49,476 nt of DNA from an uncultured Scytonema sp. (lineage in GTDB: Bacteria; Cyanobacteriota; Cyanobacteriia; Cyanobacteriales; Nostocaceae): assembly GCA_937873135.1 (NCBI GenBank), contig CALMVQ010000247.1:1-49476 (forward strand). The letters are read 5' to 3'. Numbering within the stretch: position 1 is the stretch's first letter; each line of letters begins with the position of its first letter. This document shows, in pieces, positions 1 through 7,681 of this stretch. The notes under the pieces were generated by a model. It did not search any database, was not told the DNA's origin, and saw only the letters and a list, made by a program, of their open reading frames with translations. A program made the translations under genes and the position numbers.

Positions 1-24
1 AAGCATTTTTAAAAAATATATTAA

Positions 25-195
25 TATTTTAGCACGTTAAGTACGCAAGAGCCGTCTTCTAGCGATACTCTCAGTGGATTGCAAGATAAGATGCAGGAAT
101 ATATTGACAACGGTGCATCACTGGGTTGGTTGATTGATCGCAAAAACCCAAAAGCGGAATACTTAGATACGTTTGTATTTTTAGGGATAAAAACA
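25..195 (+). pseudogene. Uma2-family endonuclease relic (internal/C-terminal fragment)
   Basis: The open frame carries SSDTLSGLQDKMQEYIDNG followed by LGWLIDRKN. This is the conserved core of Uma2 (DUF820) proteins, a PD-(D/E)xK-like family very abundant in cyanobacteria. Full members are about 190 residues. Here the N-terminal two thirds are missing and a stop lies just upstream at 22-24, so the fragment cannot make a working protein. The frame has no stop before the next gene and runs straight into it, so the relic and the downstream small gene form one apparent reading frame that could start at TTG 79. I treat the relic as dead; the family assignment is firm. Confidence 0.75.
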
Positions 196-447
196 ATGAC
201 TGAAGCGCAATTAACCGCAACCAAAATCCCTGTAAACAACCTAATAGATATGCTTGCTGCTATTGGAAACCGTGACTATTCCCGGTTCCAAGAACTAGAA
301 CAAGTTTTTGTTTCTCAATACGGGGAAGAAGTTTGGCAGGAGGTTTTTAACTTTCGCGTCTTACCAGCACTTGACAAGCCGACTAGCCAGTGGTTATTAG
401 CACAGTGGATGAGCCACGGAATCAACGGTATCAAGAAAATCGCATGA
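196..447 (+). CDS. Small hypothetical protein
   Basis: This would be an 83-residue soluble protein beginning MTEAQLTATKIPVNNLIDML and ending GINGIKKIA. It has a repeated pattern of amphipathic helices and several Trp residues (WQEVF, SQWLLAQW), with no signal peptide and no membrane segment. I chose ATG 196 because everything upstream in this frame belongs to a Uma2 relic. A weak purine stretch (GGGATAAAAA) precedes the start. The alternative is a 122-residue read-through from TTG 79 that includes the relic. I do not recognise a function. The next gene downstream is on the opposite strand. Confidence 0.45.
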   Translation: MTEAQLTATKIPVNNLIDMLAAIGNRDYSRFQELEQVFVSQYGEEVWQEVFNFRVLPALDKPTSQWLLAQWMSHGINGIKKIA

Positions 448-659
448 ATATTGTGTAGAAGTGCGTGGCAACTTCCCTCGCAACTGACATGGCTAGTAAT
501 CAATCCTAAAAATCATCAAAGCCTTTCTGGATAAGACTTTGGCGGTTTAATGGGTAGAATTAGTCTAAACTCCAATTCAAATAGGCATTTCAGCCAACAG
601 CGATCCTGTGATGTTAAGGCGATCGCTATGAATAAGCGTTGTTAGACGCCTTTTTCGGC

Positions 660-680
660 AGGGCTGAAACCCTTTTTTTT
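660..680 (+). terminator. Weak hairpin plus T-run
   Basis: AGGG-CTGAAA-CCCT is followed by eight T residues. The stem is only 4 bp, so it is marginal, but it sits downstream of the small plus-strand gene and just before the end of the minus-strand R-M operon, where a terminator would be expected. The rest of the 448-718 gap holds one HIP1 site and no recognisable gene. Confidence 0.3.
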
Positions 681-718
681 ACGTAGGTTTCCGAAAGTTT
701 GCGATTTACTGAATGTAG

Positions 719-2668
719 TTAATTGCCTGTTAATATACTTCTTAATTGCCGAGCCTTGTCAATACTTGAACGAGCTTCAGCTTTTTGAAATAAGTTTGCA
801 GTACTTAATTTATTCGGACTTTTCGCATCTACATCATTTACTAATCGACGTTTTAATTCATCAAGTAAAGCAGATGATTTTGCTGGAGAATTTGAAGAAG
901 TTTTTAATACTTCTTCCGTCTCATTGATTAAAGTAGCAAGTAGCCAAGCTCTAGAAATAGAAAATGGGTGTTGACCCTGTTCTTCTATATAATCTGTACT
1001 AAGAGAATAGTCAAAGCAATCAAGCAGCGTTTGTGAATCATTCAAAGAAACATGGAACGCATTTAAGAGATTTTTAAGTTTGCGATAAATATAGTCTTCT
1101 ATTTCATCTACTTGCTTGCTCCAGCGTTCTGGTATTCGATAAGTTTCTTGGAGAACTTCTATCCTATCGCCAATATTCAAACTTCCTTGTGTTTTTAATG
1201 AGCCTATTTGCGTAGGTAGATTTTTACTTTTTAGGCTAACTTCTAAATAGGTTTTATCCCATAATCCCGGCTCTCGATATAAGCAAAATATATCTTCCAA
1301 TTTACGCCGAGCACCAGGGTTAATTCTTTGGCAGGTTAAAGGGTCTGATTCTCTTTTTATTCGTTGATTACAGACAAGACAACTTGGAACTAAGTTATAA
1401 GGATGACAGGCTAGATGTGGATATTTACTTTTCGGTAGATAGTGATCGATATCTGTTTGAATACTTCCTGCCTTAGTACTATATTTAGATTCATCACAAG
1501 CAGGACAAATAAATAATGTTGCATTTTCTGCTTGAAATGCGGTTAAAAAATTTTGCGCTCCAAAAGCAGAAGGATTGTTATCCGAAAATATGTATCGAGG
1601 AAAACCAGGGTTTTTCTTTCTAGGGCTACTTACTTCTCGTAAAACGTTTTCGTAGAAACCGATGAGAAAATCTGATGCTGCGTTCTGCCAAGAAGTTATG
1701 GTTTGATAATTGAGAGGCTCTAGAGTACCCGTTGCTCGCTTCAGAAGCCTAAAAGCTTCAAGGGCAATTTGCTTAACCCATTTGCGTTTATCAGTGGTAG
1801 GAGTAGGGTCTTGTGCAATGTCTTGGAGAGGACTATAGGGTTGAAAAGCATCTTTTGGGTAAGAAATTACTGCTTCCAGGGAATTTTCATCAACTAATTG
1901 ATGACGCAGATTCCTCTCGGCTGTGCTGTTACTAAATAAAACTCCTGATGGAACTAAAACTGCTGCACGTCCATTTAAAGAAAGTTTTTGGAGTGCTAAA
2001 GATAAAAGTGCCGTTTCGCTACGGCTACCTACTTTCTGTTCTAAACTTATCTCTGCTAGATAAGCATCAATTTTTGCACCAAAAGGAGGATTTATGAGAA
2101 TCCTGTCAAATCTTGTTGTTTCTAATTCAGAACTAAGGGCAAATATTTGTAGGGCATTGCCGTTAAGAATTTTGGCGTTTAATTCATGGAGTTTAACATT
2201 AGCATAAGCAATTCTTGCCCATTCTGAAGAGATATCAATACCGATGGTTAGCCCTTGAAGTTTATGAGCATGATTTACTAATAAACCAGCACTACCACAA
2301 GCGAAATCTGCTAGGCTATGATTTGCCTCAACTTGGGCAAGACTAATCATACTTTTAGCAATATGTCGAGGCGTGGGGTAGCCTCCACCTGCAAGCATAT
2401 TTGGTAGGTAAAAGATAACATGACGGTCTAAAAGTTTTGCCGTTCCTCCTGCTGTGTTTGCTGCTTCGGTGAGGAGTTGTTTGATTTTTTGTGTGTTTAA
2501 ATTTGGTTGATTTGGCTTTCTCGGTTGTAGTTCTTCGTCAGGAAATTCTTGTTCGTTAATTTCTAGCAAAAATGCAGCGATATGCTCAATAATCGCAAGG
2601 TCGTAAGAAATTCCTACTTTACGGAATTCTGACCAAACTTGATTCAGCAAATCGCTCACTGTTGCCAT
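719..2668 (-). CDS. N6-adenine DNA methyltransferase domain fused to an HNH endonuclease domain
   Basis: Residues about 1-280 are an N6-adenine methyltransferase of the HsdM kind: motif I FACGSAG at 122-128 and motif IV NPPFG at 193-197. The fold stops abruptly after AFQPYSPLQ (about 274-282), where HsdM-like enzymes normally continue into a further strand and C-terminal helices. The remaining ~370 residues are different. CPAC at 388-391, DIDHYLPKS at 406-414 and NLVPSCLVCN at 425-434 form a zinc-binding HNH/McrA-like nuclease motif, flanked by helical sequence. The frame is open throughout. It is the last gene of the hsdR-hsdM operon and starts 3 bp after an hsdS tail. It may be a real modification/cleavage fusion, or a deletion that joined two neighbouring genes; the truncated methylase fold favours the deletion. 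SAM binding may survive, but a complete methyltransferase is doubtful. Confidence 0.75.
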   Translation of the reverse strand: MATVSDLLNQVWSEFRKVGISYDLAIIEHIAAFLLEINEQEFPDEELQPRKPNQPNLNTQKIKQLLTEAANTAGGTAKLLDRHVIFYLPNMLAGGGYPTPRHIAKSMISLAQVEANHSLADFACGSAGLLVNHAHKLQGLTIGIDISSEWARIAYANVKLHELNAKILNGNALQIFALSSELETTRFDRILINPPFGAKIDAYLAEISLEQKVGSRSETALLSLALQKLSLNGRAAVLVPSGVLFSNSTAERNLRHQLVDENSLEAVISYPKDAFQPYSPLQDIAQDPTPTTDKRKWVKQIALEAFRLLKRATGTLEPLNYQTITSWQNAASDFLIGFYENVLREVSSPRKKNPGFPRYIFSDNNPSAFGAQNFLTAFQAENATLFICPACDESKYSTKAGSIQTDIDHYLPKSKYPHLACHPYNLVPSCLVCNQRIKRESDPLTCQRINPGARRKLEDIFCLYREPGLWDKTYLEVSLKSKNLPTQIGSLKTQGSLNIGDRIEVLQETYRIPERWSKQVDEIEDYIYRKLKNLLNAFHVSLNDSQTLLDCFDYSLSTDYIEEQGQHPFSISRAWLLATLINETEEVLKTSSNSPAKSSALLDELKRRLVNDVDAKSPNKLSTANLFQKAEARSSIDKARQLRSILTGN

Positions 2669-2671
2669 AAT

Positions 2672-2740
2672 CTACAATTCTCCCCGAAAAGCTCGCTCTA
2701 AAATTGATTGCTCAAGCATATCCAGCACATTAGCATCTTG
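2672..2740 (-). pseudogene. hsdS relic: last 22 codons of a type I specificity subunit
   Basis: In a frame different from hsdM, and after an in-frame stop at 2741-2743, the minus strand reads DMLEQSILERAFRGEL and then TAG. LEQ-ILxxAFRGEL is the typical C-terminal end of HsdS subunits. Everything N-terminal to it, meaning both target-recognition domains, is absent. The fragment directly follows the truncated 3' end of hsdM and directly precedes the ATG of the methyltransferase-HNH gene. A single deletion removing the hsdM tail and most of hsdS would explain the arrangement. Confidence 0.7.
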
Positions 2741-4068
2741 TTAGTAAATTCCTCTAGGGTAACTTTTCCCTGACGATACGCCAGCAAGTTTTGAAAAACT
2801 TGCCGCGCTTCCGCAAAATGCTCGTCTGCAATAGGATTACCTTTACTGAATTTTTTCAACTTCTCAGGCAAAGGCATCTCATAATAAAGAACTTCTTTCG
2901 TAGAACTTGAACGCTCAAAAAACACCAGTGCCGTTTTTACATCCGAGTAAGGCGCAAAAGCTCCCGAAGGCAAACTAACTACCAAAAATAAATTGAAATC
3001 ATTAAGCAATAATTGCTTAACAGTAGCAAAAGCACCGCTACGAAATAGCGTTCCTTCTGGCACTACCATGCCACAACGAGATCTGCTCGATGGTTTTAAT
3101 TTTTTAATAATATGTTCAACCGCGAGCAATTCTGTAGCATTACTTTTTACCGGAAAATTCTCTTGAATTTGAGCATTTTCTTTTCCTCCGAAAGGAGGAT
3201 TTGTTAGCACGATATCAAAACGCTCTGAGACATTTTTTAAATTTTCTGCCAGGGTATTTCGTCGGCGGATATCAGGAACTCGAACGCCATGTAACACCAT
3301 ATTCATGATACCAAGCAGGGCTGGCAGTGCTTTTTTCTCTTGCCCTACAAAGGTGTCATCCTGAACAATTCTGTGGTCTTTTGTTGTTTTCTCCTGCTTT
3401 TGCATCTGTAAATATGCTTCTACCAAAAACCCACAGGAGCCACAAAAAGGGTCATAAACTGTTTCACCGATTTGGGGAGCAATTACTTCTACCATGAAAC
3501 GAATAATTGCACGGGGTGTATAAAATTCACCCGCCATTTTATTTTCGCTTCCCAGCCGTTTTAACAAGTCCTCATATATATGGGAAACGGTGTGAATATC
3601 ATCGGGATTTTTAAAATCAATGCTATCGATAATCTCTAGTACATCCTTGAGGTTATAGGGCGAGGCGCAGAGAACGACATTGCGATCGCTAAAAATCCCA
3701 GCAATTACCTCACGTTCTGACGAACTGCAGAGACTAGCCAAATAAGGTATTAGTTCTAAGCGCACAAACTGCATCAATTTTTCGCCATCCCATTCTGCTG
3801 TAGAGCGGCGACCATTTCCCCCTATTTTTTTACCTAACGCTTTTATGACCCAATTCGACCAGCGATAAGCTTCATCAATGACTCGCTTGTAACTTCGCCC
3901 TGCTAATTCTGCTTCTAACTCAAAATTTTCTTCCTGCTCATCAAGGAATTTTAAGAACAACAACCAAGAAAGATGTTCGACATACTCCATTATGCCGCCA
4001 CAATTATCGTCACGGCGTAATATGTCACAAGCTTTCCAGATGTCATTGGTTAATTGTTCCCTACTCAC
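2698..4068 (-). CDS. hsdM: Type I restriction-modification methyltransferase subunit, C-terminally truncated
   Basis: This N6-adenine methyltransferase has the HsdM N-terminal helical domain (residues 1-150, including SWLLFLKFLDEQE), GEFYTPRAI near 180, motif I DPFCGSCGFL around 206-215 and motif IV NPPFGG at 290-295. It starts at GTG 4068 and overlaps the hsdR stop in a GTGA arrangement, so translation is probably coupled. After LLAYRQGKVTLEEFTNK (about residue 445) the sequence becomes MLMCWICLSNQF, which is out-of-frame hsdS tail. The usual HsdM ending (SWTV...YDLSAKNPN type) is missing. Without a complete HsdS to supply DNA specificity, the subunit is unlikely to methylate unless an hsdS elsewhere complements it. 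Confidence 0.88.
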   Translation of the reverse strand: MSREQLTNDIWKACDILRRDDNCGGIMEYVEHLSWLLFLKFLDEQEENFELEAELAGRSYKRVIDEAYRWSNWVIKALGKKIGGNGRRSTAEWDGEKLMQFVRLELIPYLASLCSSSEREVIAGIFSDRNVVLCASPYNLKDVLEIIDSIDFKNPDDIHTVSHIYEDLLKRLGSENKMAGEFYTPRAIIRFMVEVIAPQIGETVYDPFCGSCGFLVEAYLQMQKQEKTTKDHRIVQDDTFVGQEKKALPALLGIMNMVLHGVRVPDIRRRNTLAENLKNVSERFDIVLTNPPFGGKENAQIQENFPVKSNATELLAVEHIIKKLKPSSRSRCGMVVPEGTLFRSGAFATVKQLLLNDFNLFLVVSLPSGAFAPYSDVKTALVFFERSSSTKEVLYYEMPLPEKLKKFSKGNPIADEHFAEARQVFQNLLAYRQGKVTLEEFTNKMLMCWICLSNQF

Positions 4069-6716
4069 GCAATTTCCTCACGGTACAGACGTTGCTGCAA
4101 CTCATTTAATGTTAGGCGCAGATTATTAATCGTACCAAAACGTTGTACTACTCCTGACACTTGTCCCATTTCCCGAAAAGGCGATAGCCGAAAAATTTCA
4201 GGGTTTACCATTTCTTCTACACCCACCAAGCGATACTTGTCAAGTAAGGCTAAAATTACTTCTTGTGCTTCCGGGGTTCGGCTTTGCAAAAATTGCTGTT
4301 CGTAGTTGAGGAAAGCTTCAAACCGCTCATCTCTGGTGTGAATTGGTTTGCTAAAGGCAATATGCGCCAAAAGGTCGAACTGGTCAGATCTTGGTTGCGC
4401 TAACACTTCGGCTAGCACTTCTATGTGAACGCTTTCAACCTCTAATTCTTCGAGAAACGCTTGCCGCAGGTTTGAGTCTGTCCAAATTTCATGTAGTTGT
4501 TCCCAGTTTAGCGCACAGTCCATGATTTTTGCTTTAGTATAGTCAAAGTATTGCGCCAAGGTCAATTGTTCGCCTGTGGACTCCACAAGAAAGGTGACTT
4601 CATCAGCAATTGTCACCTCCAACCCTCGGACGCTAATTTTACCAATAACTGCTTGTTGTGGTTTGAGTTCGATAGTAACAGTTTGTGTTGCATCTCGCGC
4701 TGTTTCCACTGTTACCATCCGGGAGCGAAACCCAGTACCAGTAACAGATAAGCGAATACTTGCAGCAGGAAGCGGCTCCAAGCAAAAGTAGCCATTGTTA
4801 TCAGTGTGGACGGGAATAGTTTGTTGGTTAACACCGATGAGCGCACTGACAGAAGCACCTACTAGCATTTGCCCTGTATCAGCATGAACTACAGTTCCTT
4901 CCAAGATACTGGTTCTAGCACCCGTACTTTCAATCGCTGGTTCTTCTGGAGGATGATCCCATTCATCAAACAATCGGGAGGCTCCTACATAATCGATAAT
5001 CCGAAACCATTCCTTCCCAGTTGTTGAATCTATCCGCGAACCTCGACCAATGATTTGTTTGAAGAGAATGGGCGAGGAAATCGGTTTCATAAAGACGATA
5101 TTTTTACACGATGGCACATCTACACCAGTACTTAGCAGCTCGGCGGTGGTAGCTACTACAGGTGTTTTGCGATCGCTATCTTGAAACTGGTTTAACCAAG
5201 AGATGGCTTCTCCTTCTGCAATAATTGGTACTGCATAATTTGAATAACCAAGACCGGAAAATTCATTTTGTAGCAGACGCGCAACCAACCTTGCATGGCT
5301 CATATCCACACAAAACACCATTGTCTTGTCCATTGCCCCAAAGTGGTTGAGCAAAACAACCAAATGTTTTACCATTGCGGCGGTGCGATCGGGTACGGTG
5401 ATTTCGCGCTCAAACTGTGCTGTTAAATAAACATCCCGCAACTTTGAGTTTTCAGGCACATAAATTTCTGCACCTTGTACCTGTGCATCATCAATTTGTA
5501 GTCCGTTTTTATCGACGCTAGTCCTAACCTTATGTACCTTATAAGTAGCAAGGAAACCGTCTTCAATCCCTTGACCGAGACTGTAGTTGTATGCAGGCGG
5601 TTGCCAATTACCCTTGAAAGGTTCTTTGGGGTTGAGGGGAATTTCAGGTTCTTCTGAGCAAAAATAAGCATATGTATCAACACTTTCACTCTGCTTAGGC
5701 GTAGCCGTCATCCCCAGATGGATTGCACTATAAAAATGTTGCAGGATTGCGTTCCACTTGCCAAAACCAGAACGGTGGCACTCGTCAATAATAATTAGTC
5801 CAAAAAAATCAGAAGGAATACGCTTAAATAGGGCTTCCCCATTATCTTCAGCATCAAGTGACTGGTAGAGAGCAAAGTACAGTTCCCGGTTAGCATTAAA
5901 CTGCCCACCACGAATTAACCCCCGTGGGTCAGACTGTCCTGTGGCAAAAGGAGTAAATGCATTATATGCCTGATTGCACAATGCTATGCGGTCTGTAATG
6001 AAGAGAACAGGTTTTTTCAGCCAACCTGATTTTTTCAATTTCCAAACTATCTGGAATGCAGTAAAAGTTTTTCCTGCACCCGTCGCCATTGTCAACAAAA
6101 TTCGTTTTTGAGCAGCCATCATGCGCTCAATCACACGGCGAATAGCCACTTCTTGAAAATAGCGAGGTTCCTTACCACAAATAGAAGTAGGGCAAAAAGG
6201 ATACAACAGAGGATGAGTTTGCTGAACTCGCTTAGTTGTATAAGAACTTCCTGCTTCTGCAACACGGTTAGTTGTAAATTGTGTGGTTGTTTGCCTGCGA
6301 TACTGCTCCCAGCGATGCCATAAATCTTCTGGTGTTGGGAATGAAGACAACTCACGGCTTCGATTGGACAAAAAGTCAAACTCTACGAACCCATGCCCAT
6401 TGCTGGAATAAGCAAAAGGCACATCCAACATTTTGGCGTAGGATTTTGCTTGCTCTAAACCCGCATCAATAGCTTTCGTCTCATCCTTCGCTTCCAAAAC
6501 GGCTATCATCTGCCCGTGGTAACGCAGCGAAGAATCTCGACGACGAGGTTGCCGTCGTCGAGATTCTTCGCCTACTAAATAAATTCTGCCAGCAGTTACG
6601 GTTTGCCCCTTCACGAAGTAGTGTTCACGTTCAATTAAACCCTCGCCCCAAGCCGATAATTTGATTTTGGGGTCGATGAGTTTTGCTCGTGTGTCTGCTT
6701 CGTTGTATGAACTCAC
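4065..6716 (-). CDS. hsdR: Type I restriction enzyme R subunit with an inserted carboxypeptidase-regulatory-like domain
   Basis: This is the motor and nuclease subunit of a type I R-M system. From the chosen start, the N-terminal PD-(D/E)xK nuclease is represented by AVLEAK (about 71-77) with an upstream acidic residue. The SF2 helicase shows Walker A ATGAGKT (~211-217), DECH (~311-314), GMTATP (~335-340) and QIIGRGSR (~554-561). Between the helicase and the C-terminal HsdR region lies a segment of about 80 residues (~604-684) with GTVVHADTGQMLVGASV and DNNGYFCLEPLP. This is a beta-sandwich of the CarboxypepD_reg kind, usually found in secreted proteins. GTG 6716 (VSSYNEADTRAKLIDP) matches usual family starts and has GAGG upstream; ATG 6755 would add 13 residues. 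A perfect DNA palindrome lies inside the nuclease domain. It is the first gene of the operon, overlapping hsdM by 4 bp. Confidence 0.9.
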   Translation of the reverse strand: MSSYNEADTRAKLIDPKIKLSAWGEGLIEREHYFVKGQTVTAGRIYLVGEESRRRQPRRRDSSLRYHGQMIAVLEAKDETKAIDAGLEQAKSYAKMLDVPFAYSSNGHGFVEFDFLSNRSRELSSFPTPEDLWHRWEQYRRQTTTQFTTNRVAEAGSSYTTKRVQQTHPLLYPFCPTSICGKEPRYFQEVAIRRVIERMMAAQKRILLTMATGAGKTFTAFQIVWKLKKSGWLKKPVLFITDRIALCNQAYNAFTPFATGQSDPRGLIRGGQFNANRELYFALYQSLDAEDNGEALFKRIPSDFFGLIIIDECHRSGFGKWNAILQHFYSAIHLGMTATPKQSESVDTYAYFCSEEPEIPLNPKEPFKGNWQPPAYNYSLGQGIEDGFLATYKVHKVRTSVDKNGLQIDDAQVQGAEIYVPENSKLRDVYLTAQFEREITVPDRTAAMVKHLVVLLNHFGAMDKTMVFCVDMSHARLVARLLQNEFSGLGYSNYAVPIIAEGEAISWLNQFQDSDRKTPVVATTAELLSTGVDVPSCKNIVFMKPISSPILFKQIIGRGSRIDSTTGKEWFRIIDYVGASRLFDEWDHPPEEPAIESTGARTSILEGTVVHADTGQMLVGASVSALIGVNQQTIPVHTDNNGYFCLEPLPAASIRLSVTGTGFRSRMVTVETARDATQTVTIELKPQQAVIGKISVRGLEVTIADEVTFLVESTGEQLTLAQYFDYTKAKIMDCALNWEQLHEIWTDSNLRQAFLEELEVESVHIEVLAEVLAQPRSDQFDLLAHIAFSKPIHTRDERFEAFLNYEQQFLQSRTPEAQEVILALLDKYRLVGVEEMVNPEIFRLSPFREMGQVSGVVQRFGTINNLRLTLNELQQRLYREEIA
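6527..6571. repeat. Perfect 19-bp inverted repeat inside hsdR
   Basis: The 19-bp arms (6527-6545 and 6553-6571, perfect complements) enclose a 7-base loop. The arms read GCGAAGAATCTCGACGACG on the plus strand. The repeat codes for a near-palindromic protein stretch (ESRRRQPRRRDSS) in the HsdR nuclease domain just before AVLEAK. The length is compatible with the reading frame. It looks like a small foldback unit that arose or inserted without breaking the gene. Confidence 0.85.
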
Positions 6717-6950
6717 ACTTTTAGCCTCTTTGACAGAATTACAGACACCTCTCACTCTCCGTGAGTATAGGTAACTAATATTTCATTTATATACTGTTTT
6801 TTCGGTAATGAAAGCGGATGCGGTGCATGATGACTAAGGTAGGAGAAAGATCGTGAGCGCAGTTAATTTCAATGGCGATCGCCGTCTTATTACTGGGCAA
6901 AATGGGGAAATTTTGGGTGATAATTGAGAAGGATAGGATAAGGAGCAACT

Positions 6951-7196
6951 ATGTTGTCTGTAAAAGGGACATTCCAAAATGGTGTCGTACAGCTTAATCA
7001 GCCTGTTGCTGGACGGGATGGGCAAAGGGTGCTGCTAACGGTGTTTTTGCAAGAGGAAAATGAATCACTGATCGCAGATTCAGCCTGGGGTGATTTTGCC
7101 CAACTACTCAAGGAATGTCAGGTAAATACAGGAATTCGTGACTTAGCTCACCAACATGATCATTATCTCCACGGCACACCAAAGCGGGAAGATTAA
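6951..7196 (+). CDS. Type II antitoxin, small beta-type partner of a PIN toxin
   Basis: This 81-residue protein begins LSVKGTFQNGVVQLNQPV. That pattern is typical of small cyanobacterial antitoxins (DUF104/AF2212-like or swapped-hairpin type) encoded directly before PIN-domain genes. AAGGAG lies 6 bp before the ATG. The stop is 5 bp from the GTG of the toxin gene, so the two are almost certainly co-transcribed. The antitoxin would bind and inhibit the PIN nuclease and probably repress the shared promoter in the 195-bp divergent region facing hsdR. The assignment rests on size, the N-terminal motif and the neighbour. Confidence 0.7.
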   Translation: MLSVKGTFQNGVVQLNQPVAGRDGQRVLLTVFLQEENESLIADSAWGDFAQLLKECQVNTGIRDLAHQHDHYLHGTPKRED

Positions 7197-7201
7197 GCTT
7201 G

Positions 7202-7681
7202 GTGAAAGTTTTTGTAGACACAGCCGCATGGATTGCTCTCGCCAATGCTGATGATGAATTGCATCTTCGTGCAAACCAAATTATGAGTGACTTGCTCACT
7301 CGAAAGGCAAGATTAGTTACAACTGAGTTTGTGCTAATGGAAGTGGCAGATGCCCTCGCTGCTCCAAATCTCCGGTCAACTACTATCCAGTTCATTAACC
7401 GATTGCGACAAGCTCCGATTTTACGCATCATTCCTCTCAGTGAAGACCTGCTAGCAGATGGTTGGACGCTTTACAGTCAACGCTTAGATAAAGGCTGGGA
7501 ATTAACCGATTGTACCAGTTTTGTAGTCATGCTGAGTGAACAAATCACCCAGGCGTTTACGAGCGATCACCACTTTGAGCAAGCAGGATTTGTAAAGCTT
7601 TTGTACTTGGTGATATTTGCATGTTTCATTCAAGTCGGTTTCACTTCAATTGCTCCCAAGGAGCGAAGATTTCGTCTTTGA
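7202..7681 (+). CDS. PIN-domain ribonuclease toxin (VapC-like)
   Basis: The PIN fold is clear: [12 protein letters not shown] with the first acidic residue D6, [13 protein letters not shown] with E42, [10 protein letters not shown] with D103, and [11 protein letters not shown] with the last Asp near 122. These form the Mg2+ site of VapC-type RNases, which cleave tRNA or rRNA. GTG 7202 gives the usual [10 protein letters not shown] start; TTG 7199 would add one residue. The family normally ends right after FEQAGFxxLL. Here the frame continues for about 24 more residues and overlaps the 3' end of the convergent WD40 gene by 52 bp, so the normal stop seems to have been lost. Whether the tail affects toxicity is unknown. 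Confidence 0.85.
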   Translation: MKVFVDTAAWIALANADDELHLRANQIMSDLLTRKARLVTTEFVLMEVADALAAPNLRSTTIQFINRLRQAPILRIIPLSEDLLADGWTLYSQRLDKGWELTDCTSFVVMLSEQITQAFTSDHHFEQAGFVKLLYLVIFACFIQVGFTSIAPKERRFRL

